From Aneurinibacillus uraniidurans (lineage in GTDB: Bacteria; Bacillota; Bacilli; Aneurinibacillales; Aneurinibacillaceae): DNA of 64,000 nt. The DNA is taken from the NCBI RefSeq assembly GCF_028471905.1, contig NZ_CP116902.1, positions 2,454,501 to 2,518,500 on the forward strand, written 5' to 3'. A model generated the notes under the pieces. It had not been told where the DNA came from. It did no database searches and worked only from the letters and a program-made list of their open reading frames with translations. Below, piece after piece: positions 54,496-62,651 of this stretch; the stretch's first letter is position 1, and every line of letters begins with the position of its first letter. The translations under genes and the position numbers were made by a program.

Positions 54496-54911
54496 GCTCG
54501 TGCATCCCCTTTATACTTGTGCACAATATCGCGCCATGCAAAATTCCCCCGTTCGAGCGCATGAATAAGCATCTCGCCCGTCGCAATATTTGTCGCAAGC
54601 GGAATGCTATGTACATCACACAGGCGCAAAAGTGCCGTTACATCCGGTTCATGCGGCTGCGCCGTCAGCGGGTCGCGCAGAAAAATGACCAGATCCATTT
54701 CGTTCTGGGCAATAAGCGCCCCGATCTGCTGATCTCCTCCAAGCGGACCAGATAAAACACGGTGGATGGTGAGTCCAGTCGCGTCTGCAATGCGCGAGCC
54801 CGTTGTTCCGGTTGCGTATACAGTATGTTCTGCCAGTACATTCCGGTAGGCAATCGCAAAATTCACCATCTCATTTTTCTTGTTATCATGAGCAATGAGC
54901 GCAATATTCAT
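54492..54911 (-). CDS. mgsA: Methylglyoxal synthase
   Basis: The 139-residue enzyme converts dihydroxyacetone phosphate to methylglyoxal. Motifs: [32 protein letters not shown] and LVIFLRDPL (catalytic Asp). Full length. It follows dapB by 14 bp. Being beside bacillithiol genes is meaningful since bacillithiol helps detoxify methylglyoxal. Confidence 0.95.
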   Translation of the reverse strand: MNIALIAHDNKKNEMVNFAIAYRNVLAEHTVYATGTTGSRIADATGLTIHRVLSGPLGGDQQIGALIAQNEMDLVIFLRDPLTAQPHEPDVTALLRLCDVHSIPLATNIATGEMLIHALERGNFAWRDIVHKYKGDARA

Positions 54912-54925
54912 CGGGTAGGTTTCTC

Positions 54926-55729
54926 CTAAAACATAATGTTTTCCAGCCCATAGACGAGCCCGGTATATTCCATAACTTTCTTAACAGACAGATTAATGCC
55001 TGGCATAAATGATTCTCGGTTAATCGAGTCATGGCGAATCGTCAGTGTCTGGCCAACCGCACCGAAAATTACTTCCTGATGTGCGACTAGACCTGGCAGA
55101 CGTACGCTATGGATACGGAAGCCACCATAGTAGCCACCGCGTGCCCCATCAATCGTTTCTTTCTCATCCGGGTGACCCTGGCGCAGCTCCTCACGCACGG
55201 CCTGAATCATCTCAGCCGTTTTCACAGCCGTTCCAGATGGCGCATCCAGCTTCTGGTCATGATGCTGTTCAATGATTTCAACATGCGGCATGTATTTGGC
55301 TGCTTCCTGAGCGAAACGCATCATCAGCACCGCCCCAATTGCGAAGTTCGGAGCGATGATCGCGCCCACATTATTTGCATGACAAAGTTTGTCCAGTTCC
55401 TCAATATCCTCTGGCGTAAATCCAGTTGTACCTACTACCGGACGAACTCCCATCTCAATTGCAATTCGCATATTCTGCTTCACAACGTGCGGCGTTGTCA
55501 GATCGACGAGCACGTCTGGTTTATGTACGGCAAGCGCCTCACGAAGATCTGCGACGAAAGGAGCCCCAATTTCTCCGATTCCGATGGTCACCCCAACATC
55601 TCCCCCGTTGTATTTCGGGTCAATCCCGCACACGAACTCTAAATGCTCACTATCTTTTATAATCATTTTTACCGCTTCTGCCCCCATGCGGCCACGCGGT
55701 CCTGCTACTGCAACTTTAATTTTTGTCAT
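54926..55729 (-). CDS. dapB: 4-hydroxy-tetrahydrodipicolinate reductase
   Basis: The 267-residue lysine/dipicolinate pathway enzyme has NAD(P)-binding VAGPRGRMG (8-16), [10 protein letters not shown], and substrate-binding [18 protein letters not shown]. It also feeds dipicolinate synthesis for spores. GAGGGATTTGG precedes the ATG. It is the first gene of dapB-mgsA-bshB1-bshA-cca-birA. Confidence 0.96.
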   Translation of the reverse strand: MTKIKVAVAGPRGRMGAEAVKMIIKDSEHLEFVCGIDPKYNGGDVGVTIGIGEIGAPFVADLREALAVHKPDVLVDLTTPHVVKQNMRIAIEMGVRPVVGTTGFTPEDIEELDKLCHANNVGAIIAPNFAIGAVLMMRFAQEAAKYMPHVEIIEQHHDQKLDAPSGTAVKTAEMIQAVREELRQGHPDEKETIDGARGGYYGGFRIHSVRLPGLVAHQEVIFGAVGQTLTIRHDSINRESFMPGINLSVKKVMEYTGLVYGLENIMF

Positions 55730-55837
55730 GTTCCAAATCCCTCTTTCTCGTTTTCTCTCGCGTTATTTCTTTTCGCCAATTATATTGTAAATCCCTTGCA
55801 TCGCCACACTTTGTAGCAAGCTTATGATATATGTATA

Positions 55838-56188
55838 CTAGTTTTCAGCCGTATCGATTTTTGTCCATCGGTCTTTATCACGCGTATTAAACTTATGCAT
55901 CATCGCATGGAACGCTTCTTCGAGATCAATGTTTAACGAGTTGGCGAAACAAATCAAAATAAACAGACAGTCCGCAAGCTCCATATCAATTGTATTCTCC
56001 GCTTCGTCTTTGCGCTTCGGTTTCTCTCCATAGTAATGATTTACTTCTCGCGCCAGCTCACCTGCTTCTTCTGTCAGACGTGCCATCAAGGCAAGCGGAG
56101 AGAAATAGCCTTCTTTAAATTGCCCGATATAGCGATCGACCACCGCCTGCATCTCCTGCATGGTCATCGACTGTTTCTCCTGCGCCAT
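55838..56188 (-). CDS. MazG-like nucleotide pyrophosphohydrolase (YpjD family)
   Basis: The 116-residue helical protein carries the Mg2+-binding EExxE in RLTEEAGELAREVNHY and ExxD in TIDMELADCLFILICFAN. It hydrolyses NTPs or dNTPs to monophosphates; the substrate preference is unknown. GAAGGAGGTAC precedes the ATG. Upstream of dapB, as in B. subtilis (ypjD). Confidence 0.9.
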   Translation of the reverse strand: MAQEKQSMTMQEMQAVVDRYIGQFKEGYFSPLALMARLTEEAGELAREVNHYYGEKPKRKDEAENTIDMELADCLFILICFANSLNIDLEEAFHAMMHKFNTRDKDRWTKIDTAEN

Positions 56189-56302
56189 ACTTGTACCTCC
56201 TTCCGTATTTGTTCTTAGTTTCTATGTTACCGCACAGGTGGAAGATTGACAAATTTATGGCTATAATAAAAGCGATATGGAACACATTCTGGGAGGACAT
56301 GC

Positions 56303-57160
56303 ATGAACTACCATATTCGCAATATTACAGCAATCCTGATCGGCTCTGCCATCATGGGTTTTGGCATTAATTACTTTAATATCGCAAATCGACTATCGGA
56401 AGGCGGCATAACCGGGATTTGTCTCCTTCTCAAGTATGTATTGAACTGGGACCCGGGTGTAATGAACTTGCTTCTAAACATCCCCCTGCTGTTCATCGGC
56501 TGGAAACTTCTCGGGCGTCAGACAGCGATTTATACCATTATTGGAACGATCGCCGTTTCTGTATTTTTGACCGCCTTCGCACCCTTCCGCCACCCGATTG
56601 AAAACGATAAACTTCTGGCCGCCCTTTATGCAGGTGTCACCGTCGGGATCGGCTTAGGCATCGTATTCCGGTTCGGCGGCACGACAGGCGGCGTCGACAT
56701 TGTCGCACGATTGTTTCATAAATATTTTGGCTGGAGCATTGGACGAACGATGTTTATTTTTGATATTGGCGTTATTTCGTTATCGCTGTACTACCTGAAT
56801 CTCGATCTGGCAATGTATACGCTTGTCGCACTCTTCCTATCAGCACGCGTTGTAGATTTTGTTCAGGAAGGGGCGTATGCCGCTAAAGCGATTATGATTG
56901 TTTCTGATCATGCGGAGGACATCTCGCAAAAAATTATGCAGGAAATGGGACGTGGCGCTACCCTTCTAAAAGGGCGCGGTGGTTATACAGGGCTTGATAA
57001 GGAAGTGTTATACTGTGTGGTCAGCCGTAATGAGCTCGTTCGGTTTAAAAATATCGTGCATAAAACTGACCCTCATGCCTTTATCACTGTTAACGATGTG
57101 CATGAAGTGTTCGGAGAAGGCTTTACGCTGGATGAGAAGAAGCAGCCGCTTGCGCGTTGA
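56303..57160 (+). CDS. YitT family membrane protein (YpjC-like)
   Basis: The 285-residue protein has 5-6 transmembrane helices followed by a C-terminal soluble DUF2179 domain (AKAIMIVSDHAEDISQKIMQ; TLLKGRGGYTGLDKEVLYCV). The family has a DUF161 repeat with GGTTGGVDIVARLFHKYFG. Function unknown, possibly transport. It is divergent from the MazG-like gene and ends 10 bp before repeat copy 2. Confidence 0.9.
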   Translation: MNYHIRNITAILIGSAIMGFGINYFNIANRLSEGGITGICLLLKYVLNWDPGVMNLLLNIPLLFIGWKLLGRQTAIYTIIGTIAVSVFLTAFAPFRHPIENDKLLAALYAGVTVGIGLGIVFRFGGTTGGVDIVARLFHKYFGWSIGRTMFIFDIGVISLSLYYLNLDLAMYTLVALFLSARVVDFVQEGAYAAKAIMIVSDHAEDISQKIMQEMGRGATLLKGRGGYTGLDKEVLYCVVSRNELVRFKNIVHKTDPHAFITVNDVHEVFGEGFTLDEKKQPLAR

Positions 57161-57169
57161 TGGATGGAT

Positions 57170-57421
57170 GGTGGTTTCTCCAAAGTGTGGTGGAGGAGCG
57201 GGATCGGGTGGGACCTCGTCACTTTGGTACGCTCGCTAAGGAGTAAGAGCTGTCCGCTCCAGGTGCTAGGTAAACTCGCCCACAAAAGAGAGCCCACGAT
57301 GTATTCGCATCGAAGTATTGTGGGCAAAAGCCCGTTCACCTAGCCCCTTCCGCTGGGGATCGCGTACAGGTGTTCCGTTGCCCCACCCGATCCCGCTCCT
57401 AACACGCTTTGGATAAACACC
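57170..57421 (+). repeat. Long-hairpin repeat, copy 2 (GGTG-type ends)
   Basis: The 252-bp element has outer arms of about 40 bp, GGTGGTTTCTCCAAAGTGTG opposite CACGCTTTGGATAAACACC, continuing as GGATCGGGTGGG / CCCACCCGATCC. The core blocks are those of copy 1. The homology with copy 1 runs on to the right through ATCAAG(T/C)AATATCAAGATG and AATAAGGAAGC, about to 57520, beyond the hairpin. It starts 10 bp after the YitT stop. Copy 5 follows in inverse orientation after about 105 bp. Confidence 0.88.
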
Positions 57422-57526
57422 ATCAAGCAATATCAAGATGCTTAGCTTTGCTATGTAGGTAAAAAATAAGGAAGCCTTCTCTGGAGAAGTCAGTGGTGAT
57501 CGAGCAAATACGTTCTGGCGTGCATG

Positions 57527-57795
57527 TTTTTTGTAAATCAAAACGTTGTGCGGGGAGTGGGAGAAGGGAGGAGCAAGAGAGTGCCTGTACGCGCCTACTC
57601 AGCGGAGGGAGAACGGTGAACGAGCTTTTGCCCGCAATCCTTCACTGAATCAACATCGTAGGCTCTTCTTTGCGGGCACGTTCGCCTTTCTTCCGAAGCG
57701 GACAGTCATCGCTTCCCTGCAAACGCGTACGGAAACGAACGGCTCCTCCCTTCTCCTACTCCCTCACCACTACACGTTGTCGATATCACAAAAAG
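57527..57795 (-). repeat. Long-hairpin repeat, copy 5 (reverse orientation)
   Basis: Read on the minus strand, the ends are TTTTTGTGATAT and TGATTTACAAAAAA, and the arms GGAGAAGGGAGGAGCC / GGCTCCTCCCTTCTCC pair over a purine/pyrimidine tract. Core blocks: CCGTACGCG, GTCCGCTTCGG, GTGCCCGCAAAGAAGAGC, GGATTGCGGGCAAAAGCTCG, CCTCCGCTGAG and GCGCGTACAGGC. It abuts the 3' end of the ECF41 sigma gene (stop at 57808). Confidence 0.85.
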
Positions 57796-57807
57796 CTATC
57801 AGCATCT

Positions 57808-58671
57808 CTATATACGCTGTAATTTATCCGGGTTCCGCACAAAATAAAGACTCGCAATTGCATCATTCTCTACATGGATGAGCACCACAGTCTGGATCAC
57901 ACCTGCTGCTCGAATGACCAACCCGGTTTGACCATTCAGCTGGGCCAGCTCGATTTGAATACCTTCTTCATAATAAGAGACCTTTTGAATCAAACCAAAG
58001 AGGAAGTGAGCCACACGCTCAGACGTTTCGATCGGATGAACTGCAGCGGATGCTTTTCCACCACCGTCCGATACAAGTACAACATCCTCAGCAAGCAAAG
58101 ACAGTACGGAATTGATGTTGTTTTGCGTAAGTGCTGCAATGAACTTCTGTACCCATTCTTCTCCCGCTGCCTCAGCTCTAATCAGTTCTTCTTCAGAAAA
58201 CCCCATTTTCCCCCGAGCACGGCTCATCAACTTGCGGCAGTTCACCTCGCTTTTATTAACAAATTCAGCAATGACCGGGTAATCAAAGCAAAGTGCTTCT
58301 CGCAGAACAAATATCGTTCGCTCGGCTGGAGATAATCGCTCAAGCAGCACAAGCATGGCATACGACAACAAATCGCTGCGAACGACGGACTCAAATCCAT
58401 CTCCATCCGGGGTTGCTATCGGCTCAGGGAGCCACGGACCCACATACTGTTCCCTCCGTCTTCGTGCCGATTTAAGTAGATCGAAACAGCGATTCGTTAC
58501 CATTTTGCACAAATACGCTTTCGGTTCCTCGAGATGGTCAAGATGCAGCTTGTAAACTTTCATAAATACGTCTTGAACTACATCCTCCGCGTCAGCAACC
58601 GAACCTGTCAATTGATAGGCAAGCGTAAACAGCAGAGCCTTATATTTCTCGTAAAGTTCTGTCATCCCCAT
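57808..58671 (-). CDS. ECF41-family RNA polymerase sigma factor with SnoaL-like C-terminal domain
   Basis: The 287-residue protein has sigma region 2 (LYEKYKALLFTLAYQLTGSV; AEDVVQDVFMKVYKL) and region 4 (LSPAERTIFVLREALCFDYP). An ECF41 linker YVGPWLPEP (76-84) and a NTF2/SnoaL-type C-terminal domain with DGGGK (202-206) and NPDKL (280-284) follow. These three motifs define ECF41, in which the fused C-terminus replaces an anti-sigma factor. It lies 35 bp after its oxidoreductase partner and is co-transcribed from an ECF41-type promoter. The inducing signal is unknown. Confidence 0.92.
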   Translation of the reverse strand: MGMTELYEKYKALLFTLAYQLTGSVADAEDVVQDVFMKVYKLHLDHLEEPKAYLCKMVTNRCFDLLKSARRRREQYVGPWLPEPIATPDGDGFESVVRSDLLSYAMLVLLERLSPAERTIFVLREALCFDYPVIAEFVNKSEVNCRKLMSRARGKMGFSEEELIRAEAAGEEWVQKFIAALTQNNINSVLSLLAEDVVLVSDGGGKASAAVHPIETSERVAHFLFGLIQKVSYYEEGIQIELAQLNGQTGLVIRAAGVIQTVVLIHVENDAIASLYFVRNPDKLQRI

Positions 58672-58706
58672 TAGTTAATCCTTTCCCCTCCTAACAACTC
58701 TCCCTT

Positions 58707-59879
58707 CTACTGTACTAAACTTGCAGAATCCCAGGTAAACTTTCTGATTTTTAAACCAAGTTTCCCTGTGAGTACAAAGTCTAGTCCCCATTGACGAGCC
58801 CATACCAGTCCCTGTTCCGGACCCAAACCGATGCAGAAGAGTTCCATATACGCCTGATGAGCAGGGGCCGGGCGATTGCTCAAATCTGCTACGATCACTT
58901 TTGCTAGTCGATTTGCTTGCGGAATTGCTTCCTTACACGTCATCCGATCCGCTCGACCACTCACCGGATCTGTAATGTGGGCACAGTCTCCGATACTGTA
59001 AATTCCTTGTGTTCCTTTGACACGATAACTAGCATCCACAGCGATCTGACCATCGGGTGTGAGTGGCAGTCCGAAGCTGCGAAGTTCAGGATTAGGCAGC
59101 AGACCGAGCGTCCAGATACATAAGCCGATAGGAATTGCTTTACCATCAGCCAGCAACAGCAGACCATCCTTCTCTTGCACGGCTTTACATCGATGAAGAA
59201 CTGTGACTCCATTGCGTGTAAGAACACGTTCTAGTTTTCGACCTACCTTGGCAGGACCTTCTGGAAACAGCCTATCCTGCGCATTAATAAGGAAAATTCG
59301 GATGTCTGCCGGATCAAGCTGTAGAGCTGCTGCTTCCTGCCGCATGACGTAAGCTAACTCAGCGGACGTCTCAATCCCGCTAATACCCGCTCCCGCAACC
59401 GCGGCAGTCAGCAACCGTTGGCGTTCAATCTTATCCGTTTCCTTAACTGCCGCAAGCAAATTCTCCTGCCAGCGCTGTCGAATGCTAGCCGCAGTATGCA
59501 AGTCTGTGAGAGCCATTCCACCCTGCTCAGAGGACGGCTGTCGGATCACGCTACCGACTGCAACAACCAGAATATCATAGCTTATATCGTGTAAAATCCC
59601 TTCAGTATCTTCATATTGCAGTTGTTTTTCCTGGCTTTTAATCATCGTTACCGCACCTTGAAGGAAGGAAACTCCTTCTGAAAATATTTCTGACCAAGGA
59701 ATCGTAATCGTTACATCTTCGGCAGCCGATTTAAATAACAGTACTTTTCTCAGATGGTAAGGCTGTTTATCAATTAGAATAACCCGCAGCGGGATCCCGT
59801 GCGTAGTTTTTCTAATGGCGTTAATCGCATTAATCCCGGCGTATCCGCCGCCAATAATGATGCATGTTCGTTCTTTCAT
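58707..59879 (-). CDS. FAD-dependent pyridine nucleotide oxidoreductase (NDH-2-like), ECF41 partner
   Basis: The 390-residue flavoprotein has FAD-binding IIIGGGYAGINA (8-19), a second Rossmann motif AVAGAGISGIETSAELA, and GIYSIGDCAHI before the C-terminus. It resembles type II NADH dehydrogenases, though no C-terminal amphipathic membrane helix is clear. ECF41 sigma genes are generally linked to a carboxymuconolactone decarboxylase, oxidoreductase or epimerase (COE) gene, and this gene fills that role. The ATG has AAAGGAG upstream. Confidence 0.88.
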   Translation of the reverse strand: MKERTCIIIGGGYAGINAINAIRKTTHGIPLRVILIDKQPYHLRKVLLFKSAAEDVTITIPWSEIFSEGVSFLQGAVTMIKSQEKQLQYEDTEGILHDISYDILVVAVGSVIRQPSSEQGGMALTDLHTAASIRQRWQENLLAAVKETDKIERQRLLTAAVAGAGISGIETSAELAYVMRQEAAALQLDPADIRIFLINAQDRLFPEGPAKVGRKLERVLTRNGVTVLHRCKAVQEKDGLLLLADGKAIPIGLCIWTLGLLPNPELRSFGLPLTPDGQIAVDASYRVKGTQGIYSIGDCAHITDPVSGRADRMTCKEAIPQANRLAKVIVADLSNRPAPAHQAYMELFCIGLGPEQGLVWARQWGLDFVLTGKLGLKIRKFTWDSASLVQ

Positions 59880-59913
59880 ACAAATCCACTCCTTTTAGCT
59901 GATTTGCACATAT

Positions 59914-59940
59914 AACGACATGCCCACTCAATTTGTGACA
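59914..59940 (-). promoter_or_regulatory. ECF41-type promoter of the oxidoreductase-sigma operon
   Basis: On the minus strand TGTCACA (59940-59934), 16 bp, CGTT (59917-59914), then 34 bp to the oxidoreductase ATG. The known ECF41 consensus is TGTCACA-N16-CGTC, so it differs at one base. It implies autoregulation by the sigma factor of the same operon. Confidence 0.8.
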
Positions 59941-59966
59941 TGGACGAGAGAAAGTAGTCTACCTTT

Positions 59967-59995
59967 TTAAACAATAGGCTCTGTTAAAGGATAAT
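59967..59995 (+). promoter_or_regulatory. Possible sigma-A promoter of the AT-rich orphan gene
   Basis: TTAAAC, 17 bp, GATAAT. The -10 overlaps the first in-frame ATG (59994), arguing that translation starts at 60027. Confidence 0.5.
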
Positions 59996-60026
59996 GTTGA
60001 AAAAAGTTTATTTTGGGAGGAATTAT

Positions 60027-60506
60027 ATGAAAAAATTTCGTGGAAAAAAGCGTTACTTTAGGAATCTTTGGAGGGATGTATCGAATTTTAAATTAAACCT
60101 CGACAGCGATTGCTGGTTTGATTTTTGGCATATACATTTGGATTTCATGAGGAGAGGTAATGATAGTTTAAAAGTACGGAGAGAGCACATAAAAGCTCAT
60201 CTCGCTCTTTATAGCCATTTATTAAATAGACTTGAAAAATTTAAAAAACCTTACCAATCTTGGGTTTGTATTCACGAAGAAGACACAGGAGCAGATGCTG
60301 TATATATTCATACACCAAACCCAAACGATGATTACTTTCCTCATAGGGTACAACATATTAAATGGAACTGTGAAATTCCAATTTCGTTCACGGATTTAAT
60401 AGACAAAGACAAATATAATGTCGGATACTTGAAATCAGAATACGAAGAATTATTTTTTATTCAATCCAAGTTGAATGGAATTCCATTAGAAAATGGGAAC
60501 TTATAA
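60027..60506 (+). CDS. Hypothetical protein, AT-rich (159 aa)
   Basis: A soluble, basic and aromatic-rich protein (KKFRGKKRYFRNLWRDVSNF; SWVCIHEEDTGADAVYIHTP). I recognise no family. Its DNA is clearly richer in A/T, with AAA/TTT codon use unlike its neighbours, suggesting recent transfer. The ATG at 60027 has GGGAGGAA upstream. Divergent from the ECF41 operon. Proteins of this style include immunity and phage-related orphans, but no such role is shown here. Confidence 0.65.
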   Translation: MKKFRGKKRYFRNLWRDVSNFKLNLDSDCWFDFWHIHLDFMRRGNDSLKVRREHIKAHLALYSHLLNRLEKFKKPYQSWVCIHEEDTGADAVYIHTPNPNDDYFPHRVQHIKWNCEIPISFTDLIDKDKYNVGYLKSEYEELFFIQSKLNGIPLENGNL

Positions 60507-60547
60507 TGATTTTACAGTTCCCATTTATATGGCTAAAAATCAACAAT

Positions 60548-60586
60548 AAAAAAGCAGTTTCATTGTCATTTTGACTATGAAACCGC
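60548..60586 (-). terminator. Terminator of ypjB operon
   Basis: Minus-strand GCGGTTTCAT / ATGAAACTGC with an inner TCA/TGA pair, followed by TTTTTTATTG. Confidence 0.85.
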
Positions 60587-60599
60587 CCTTGTTCGTTTT

Positions 60600-61439
60600 T
60601 TAACTATCCCGCTCCCGCTTTCGCCCCTCATTCTCGGCCCGGTACTTCTTCCAGGCGAAATATCCCAATCCGCTGACAATGCACGAGGCAAAGAGGGCAA
60701 TAATCAAAATCGGTGACTGCGGTGGAATCCCAAGCCCAAATGTAGATTGCTCTTTACCAAGGAAAATAATCTGCGTCTGCCGATTTAGCTCCTCCAGCGC
60801 ATTCGTAATGCCTTCCCAATTGTATTCCTGCTTCCGCGTCTCCTGAATCAGAAAGCTATAAATCGAATACAACGTCTCCATATTTTGTACCGGAGTATGA
60901 ATGCTCATCGCTGGCTTCAATGTCTGGTATAACTGCAAATTTTGCGTAAAGGCGCGGGCGAACTCATTTTGCTTGCGGCTCGCCACAAGCAGCATCATTT
61001 TATTGACATGTTCCTGATACGGATTGTAATAGTTTTTCCAGAGCGGCTCGGATTCGTGCGTTAGGCTATCAATCGTCAGCCGTACTTGCAAGGCATGCCA
61101 GATCAAGCGATTCGGCTCTGCTTCCACCGCAGCAAATGCACGCTTCGCTTTTACCACTGTATCTGTTAATGCATTAACCGCCTCTAGCGACAATCCTCGT
61201 GGGGGCTTAGTACTCGCTACAAGTGTTCCAAGCTCAGCGAGCTGTTTTTTCGCTTCGTTATATTTCCCCTCTTTGGCAAGCCTGTACACATCCTCGGACA
61301 ATACATCCATCTTCTGATAGACTGACTGTGCCTGCTCAGTAACGGGAGGCGGAGATTTCGCTGCCCGCATAGTAGTTCCCATATACAACGCCGCTCCTAG
61401 GCAGGCGATTATGACAACGAGTACCAGTGCTCTTTTCAC
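60600..61439 (-). CDS. ypjB: Sporulation-associated membrane protein YpjB
   Basis: The 279-residue protein has an N-terminal signal-anchor (VLVVIIACLGAALYMGT), a helical extracytoplasmic domain and a C-terminal transmembrane helix (ILIIALFASCIVSGLGYFAW) with a charged tail. It matches the YpjB family of Bacillales, a sporulation-linked protein of unknown mechanism. It follows ypjA by 62 bp. Confidence 0.85.
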   Translation of the reverse strand: MKRALVLVVIIACLGAALYMGTTMRAAKSPPPVTEQAQSVYQKMDVLSEDVYRLAKEGKYNEAKKQLAELGTLVASTKPPRGLSLEAVNALTDTVVKAKRAFAAVEAEPNRLIWHALQVRLTIDSLTHESEPLWKNYYNPYQEHVNKMMLLVASRKQNEFARAFTQNLQLYQTLKPAMSIHTPVQNMETLYSIYSFLIQETRKQEYNWEGITNALEELNRQTQIIFLGKEQSTFGLGIPPQSPILIIALFASCIVSGLGYFAWKKYRAENEGRKRERDS

Positions 61440-61501
61440 GTCTCGTCCTCCCCCCTCTTATCCTCATATGTATGGGGATAGGGACAAGGATATGCGCGTA
61501 A

Positions 61502-62101
61502 TTATGTACGAGTCCGATAAAAGCGCACCAGACGATAAATAAGTGCCATGCTTACCAAACTCAAGCCAACAGTTGCTACGCCAACGATATGATCGTACGG
61601 CTCCAACTCTTCTGCCAGCCATGGATGAATATCAAGCGTATAATCAAGCAAGTCATTAAGCAATGTCCAGACAGCAACATACCCAATATGCCGCAAACGA
61701 ATGGTGTAGAAGCGAGCATACAATAGTGATTCTACGGCCATCCCGCCATGCGAGATCATCAGCATATAGTGCTGCCAAGTAAGCGTACTGCCACAAGCGG
61801 CCCCGGCGATAATAACAGAGACTGCCCACACGCCATATTTAAAATTCGTAACAGAAGCAAACGCCTCTAGCGCCGGGATACTACGCCCGAGCGCGTATGT
61901 AAGAAGCACAAGCGTAAACAGTGTGCTTGCTGTCGGGCTGTCCGGAACAAATATACGTAACCATGCCGGATGTGTGTCCGCCAGCTGGTCCCCATACCAG
62001 ATAAATCCGTACACGGAACCAAGTCCATTAATAACAATCATCGTCCACAAAAACCACGGTGCACGCAGCTGGTGGACAAACCAACTCCAGAGAAGCATCA
62101 T
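61502..62101 (-). CDS. ypjA: DUF1405 membrane protein YpjA
   Basis: The roughly 199-residue protein has about six hydrophobic helices (PWFLWTMIVINGLGSVYGFI; GVWAVSVIIAGAACG; VATVGLSLVSMALIYRLV) and matches YpjA/DUF1405. Function unknown. Start: an ATG pair at 62101/62098 after AAAGG; the frame is open up to 62215 but that part runs through the upstream gene's terminator. Same strand as ypjB. Confidence 0.83.
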   Translation of the reverse strand: MMLLWSWFVHQLRAPWFLWTMIVINGLGSVYGFIWYGDQLADTHPAWLRIFVPDSPTASTLFTLVLLTYALGRSIPALEAFASVTNFKYGVWAVSVIIAGAACGSTLTWQHYMLMISHGGMAVESLLYARFYTIRLRHIGYVAVWTLLNDLLDYTLDIHPWLAEELEPYDHIVGVATVGLSLVSMALIYRLVRFYRTRT

Positions 62102-62134
62102 CTTCATCCTTTGCGAAATGTAGTAGAATCCACG

Positions 62135-62181
62135 AAAAAAGGAGCTTGCTCGATTGTCATAATCGACGTTGAGACAGCTCC
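62135..62181 (-). terminator. Terminator of the IDEAL-domain gene
   Basis: Minus-strand GGAGCT / AGCTCC outer stem with inner TCGATT / AATCGA type pairing, followed by TTTTTTCG. Confidence 0.72.
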
Positions 62182-62255
62182 TCTTTATCATACTTGACTG
62201 TTTTCGAATACTCAATCACGGAATTCAGCAGCTGCTACTTGCTTCTCTGACAGCC

Positions 62256-62459
62256 CTAAAGAACGGAACGAGATGCCTGAATTTGTTTTAATTCAGTGGT
62301 TAGTTGATTAAAGCTTGCTTCATCTTTGTTCTCAAGCGCCTCGTCAATCCGTTTATATAAACTTTCTATGCGGTACTTGTAAATTGCCTCGTCTAAAACC
62401 ATTTCAGCTAGTAAGCTCAGCATTGAAGGATTAAGAATGCTCGGTTTTTGCTTTTCCAT
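62256..62459 (-). CDS. Small IDEAL-domain protein (67 aa)
   Basis: The C-terminal half (LLAEMVLDEAIYKYRIESLY then KRIDEALENKDEASFNQLTT) is the IDEAL domain, a short helical module found at the C-terminus of YpiB-type proteins and in small Bacillales proteins such as those linked to competence or stress. It is probably a protein-interaction peptide. GGAGGGAACGT precedes the ATG. Confidence 0.85.
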   Translation of the reverse strand: MEKQKPSILNPSMLSLLAEMVLDEAIYKYRIESLYKRIDEALENKDEASFNQLTTELKQIQASRSVL

Positions 62460-62651
62460 TACGTTCCCTCCATTTCACAATTACACGCTGTGATTCGCCC
62501 TGCTTCATTTGGAACCTGGCGCTGCTAGTTTGCGTTCTATAATAGTTACAATTTTCTGAATAATTTATGGTAAGAGATTCGTTCTTCGTAAAGAAACGAA
62601 TCATTGTCTTTCTTTATCATATTCTCGTCCGGCTATTGTGTACGCTATATT

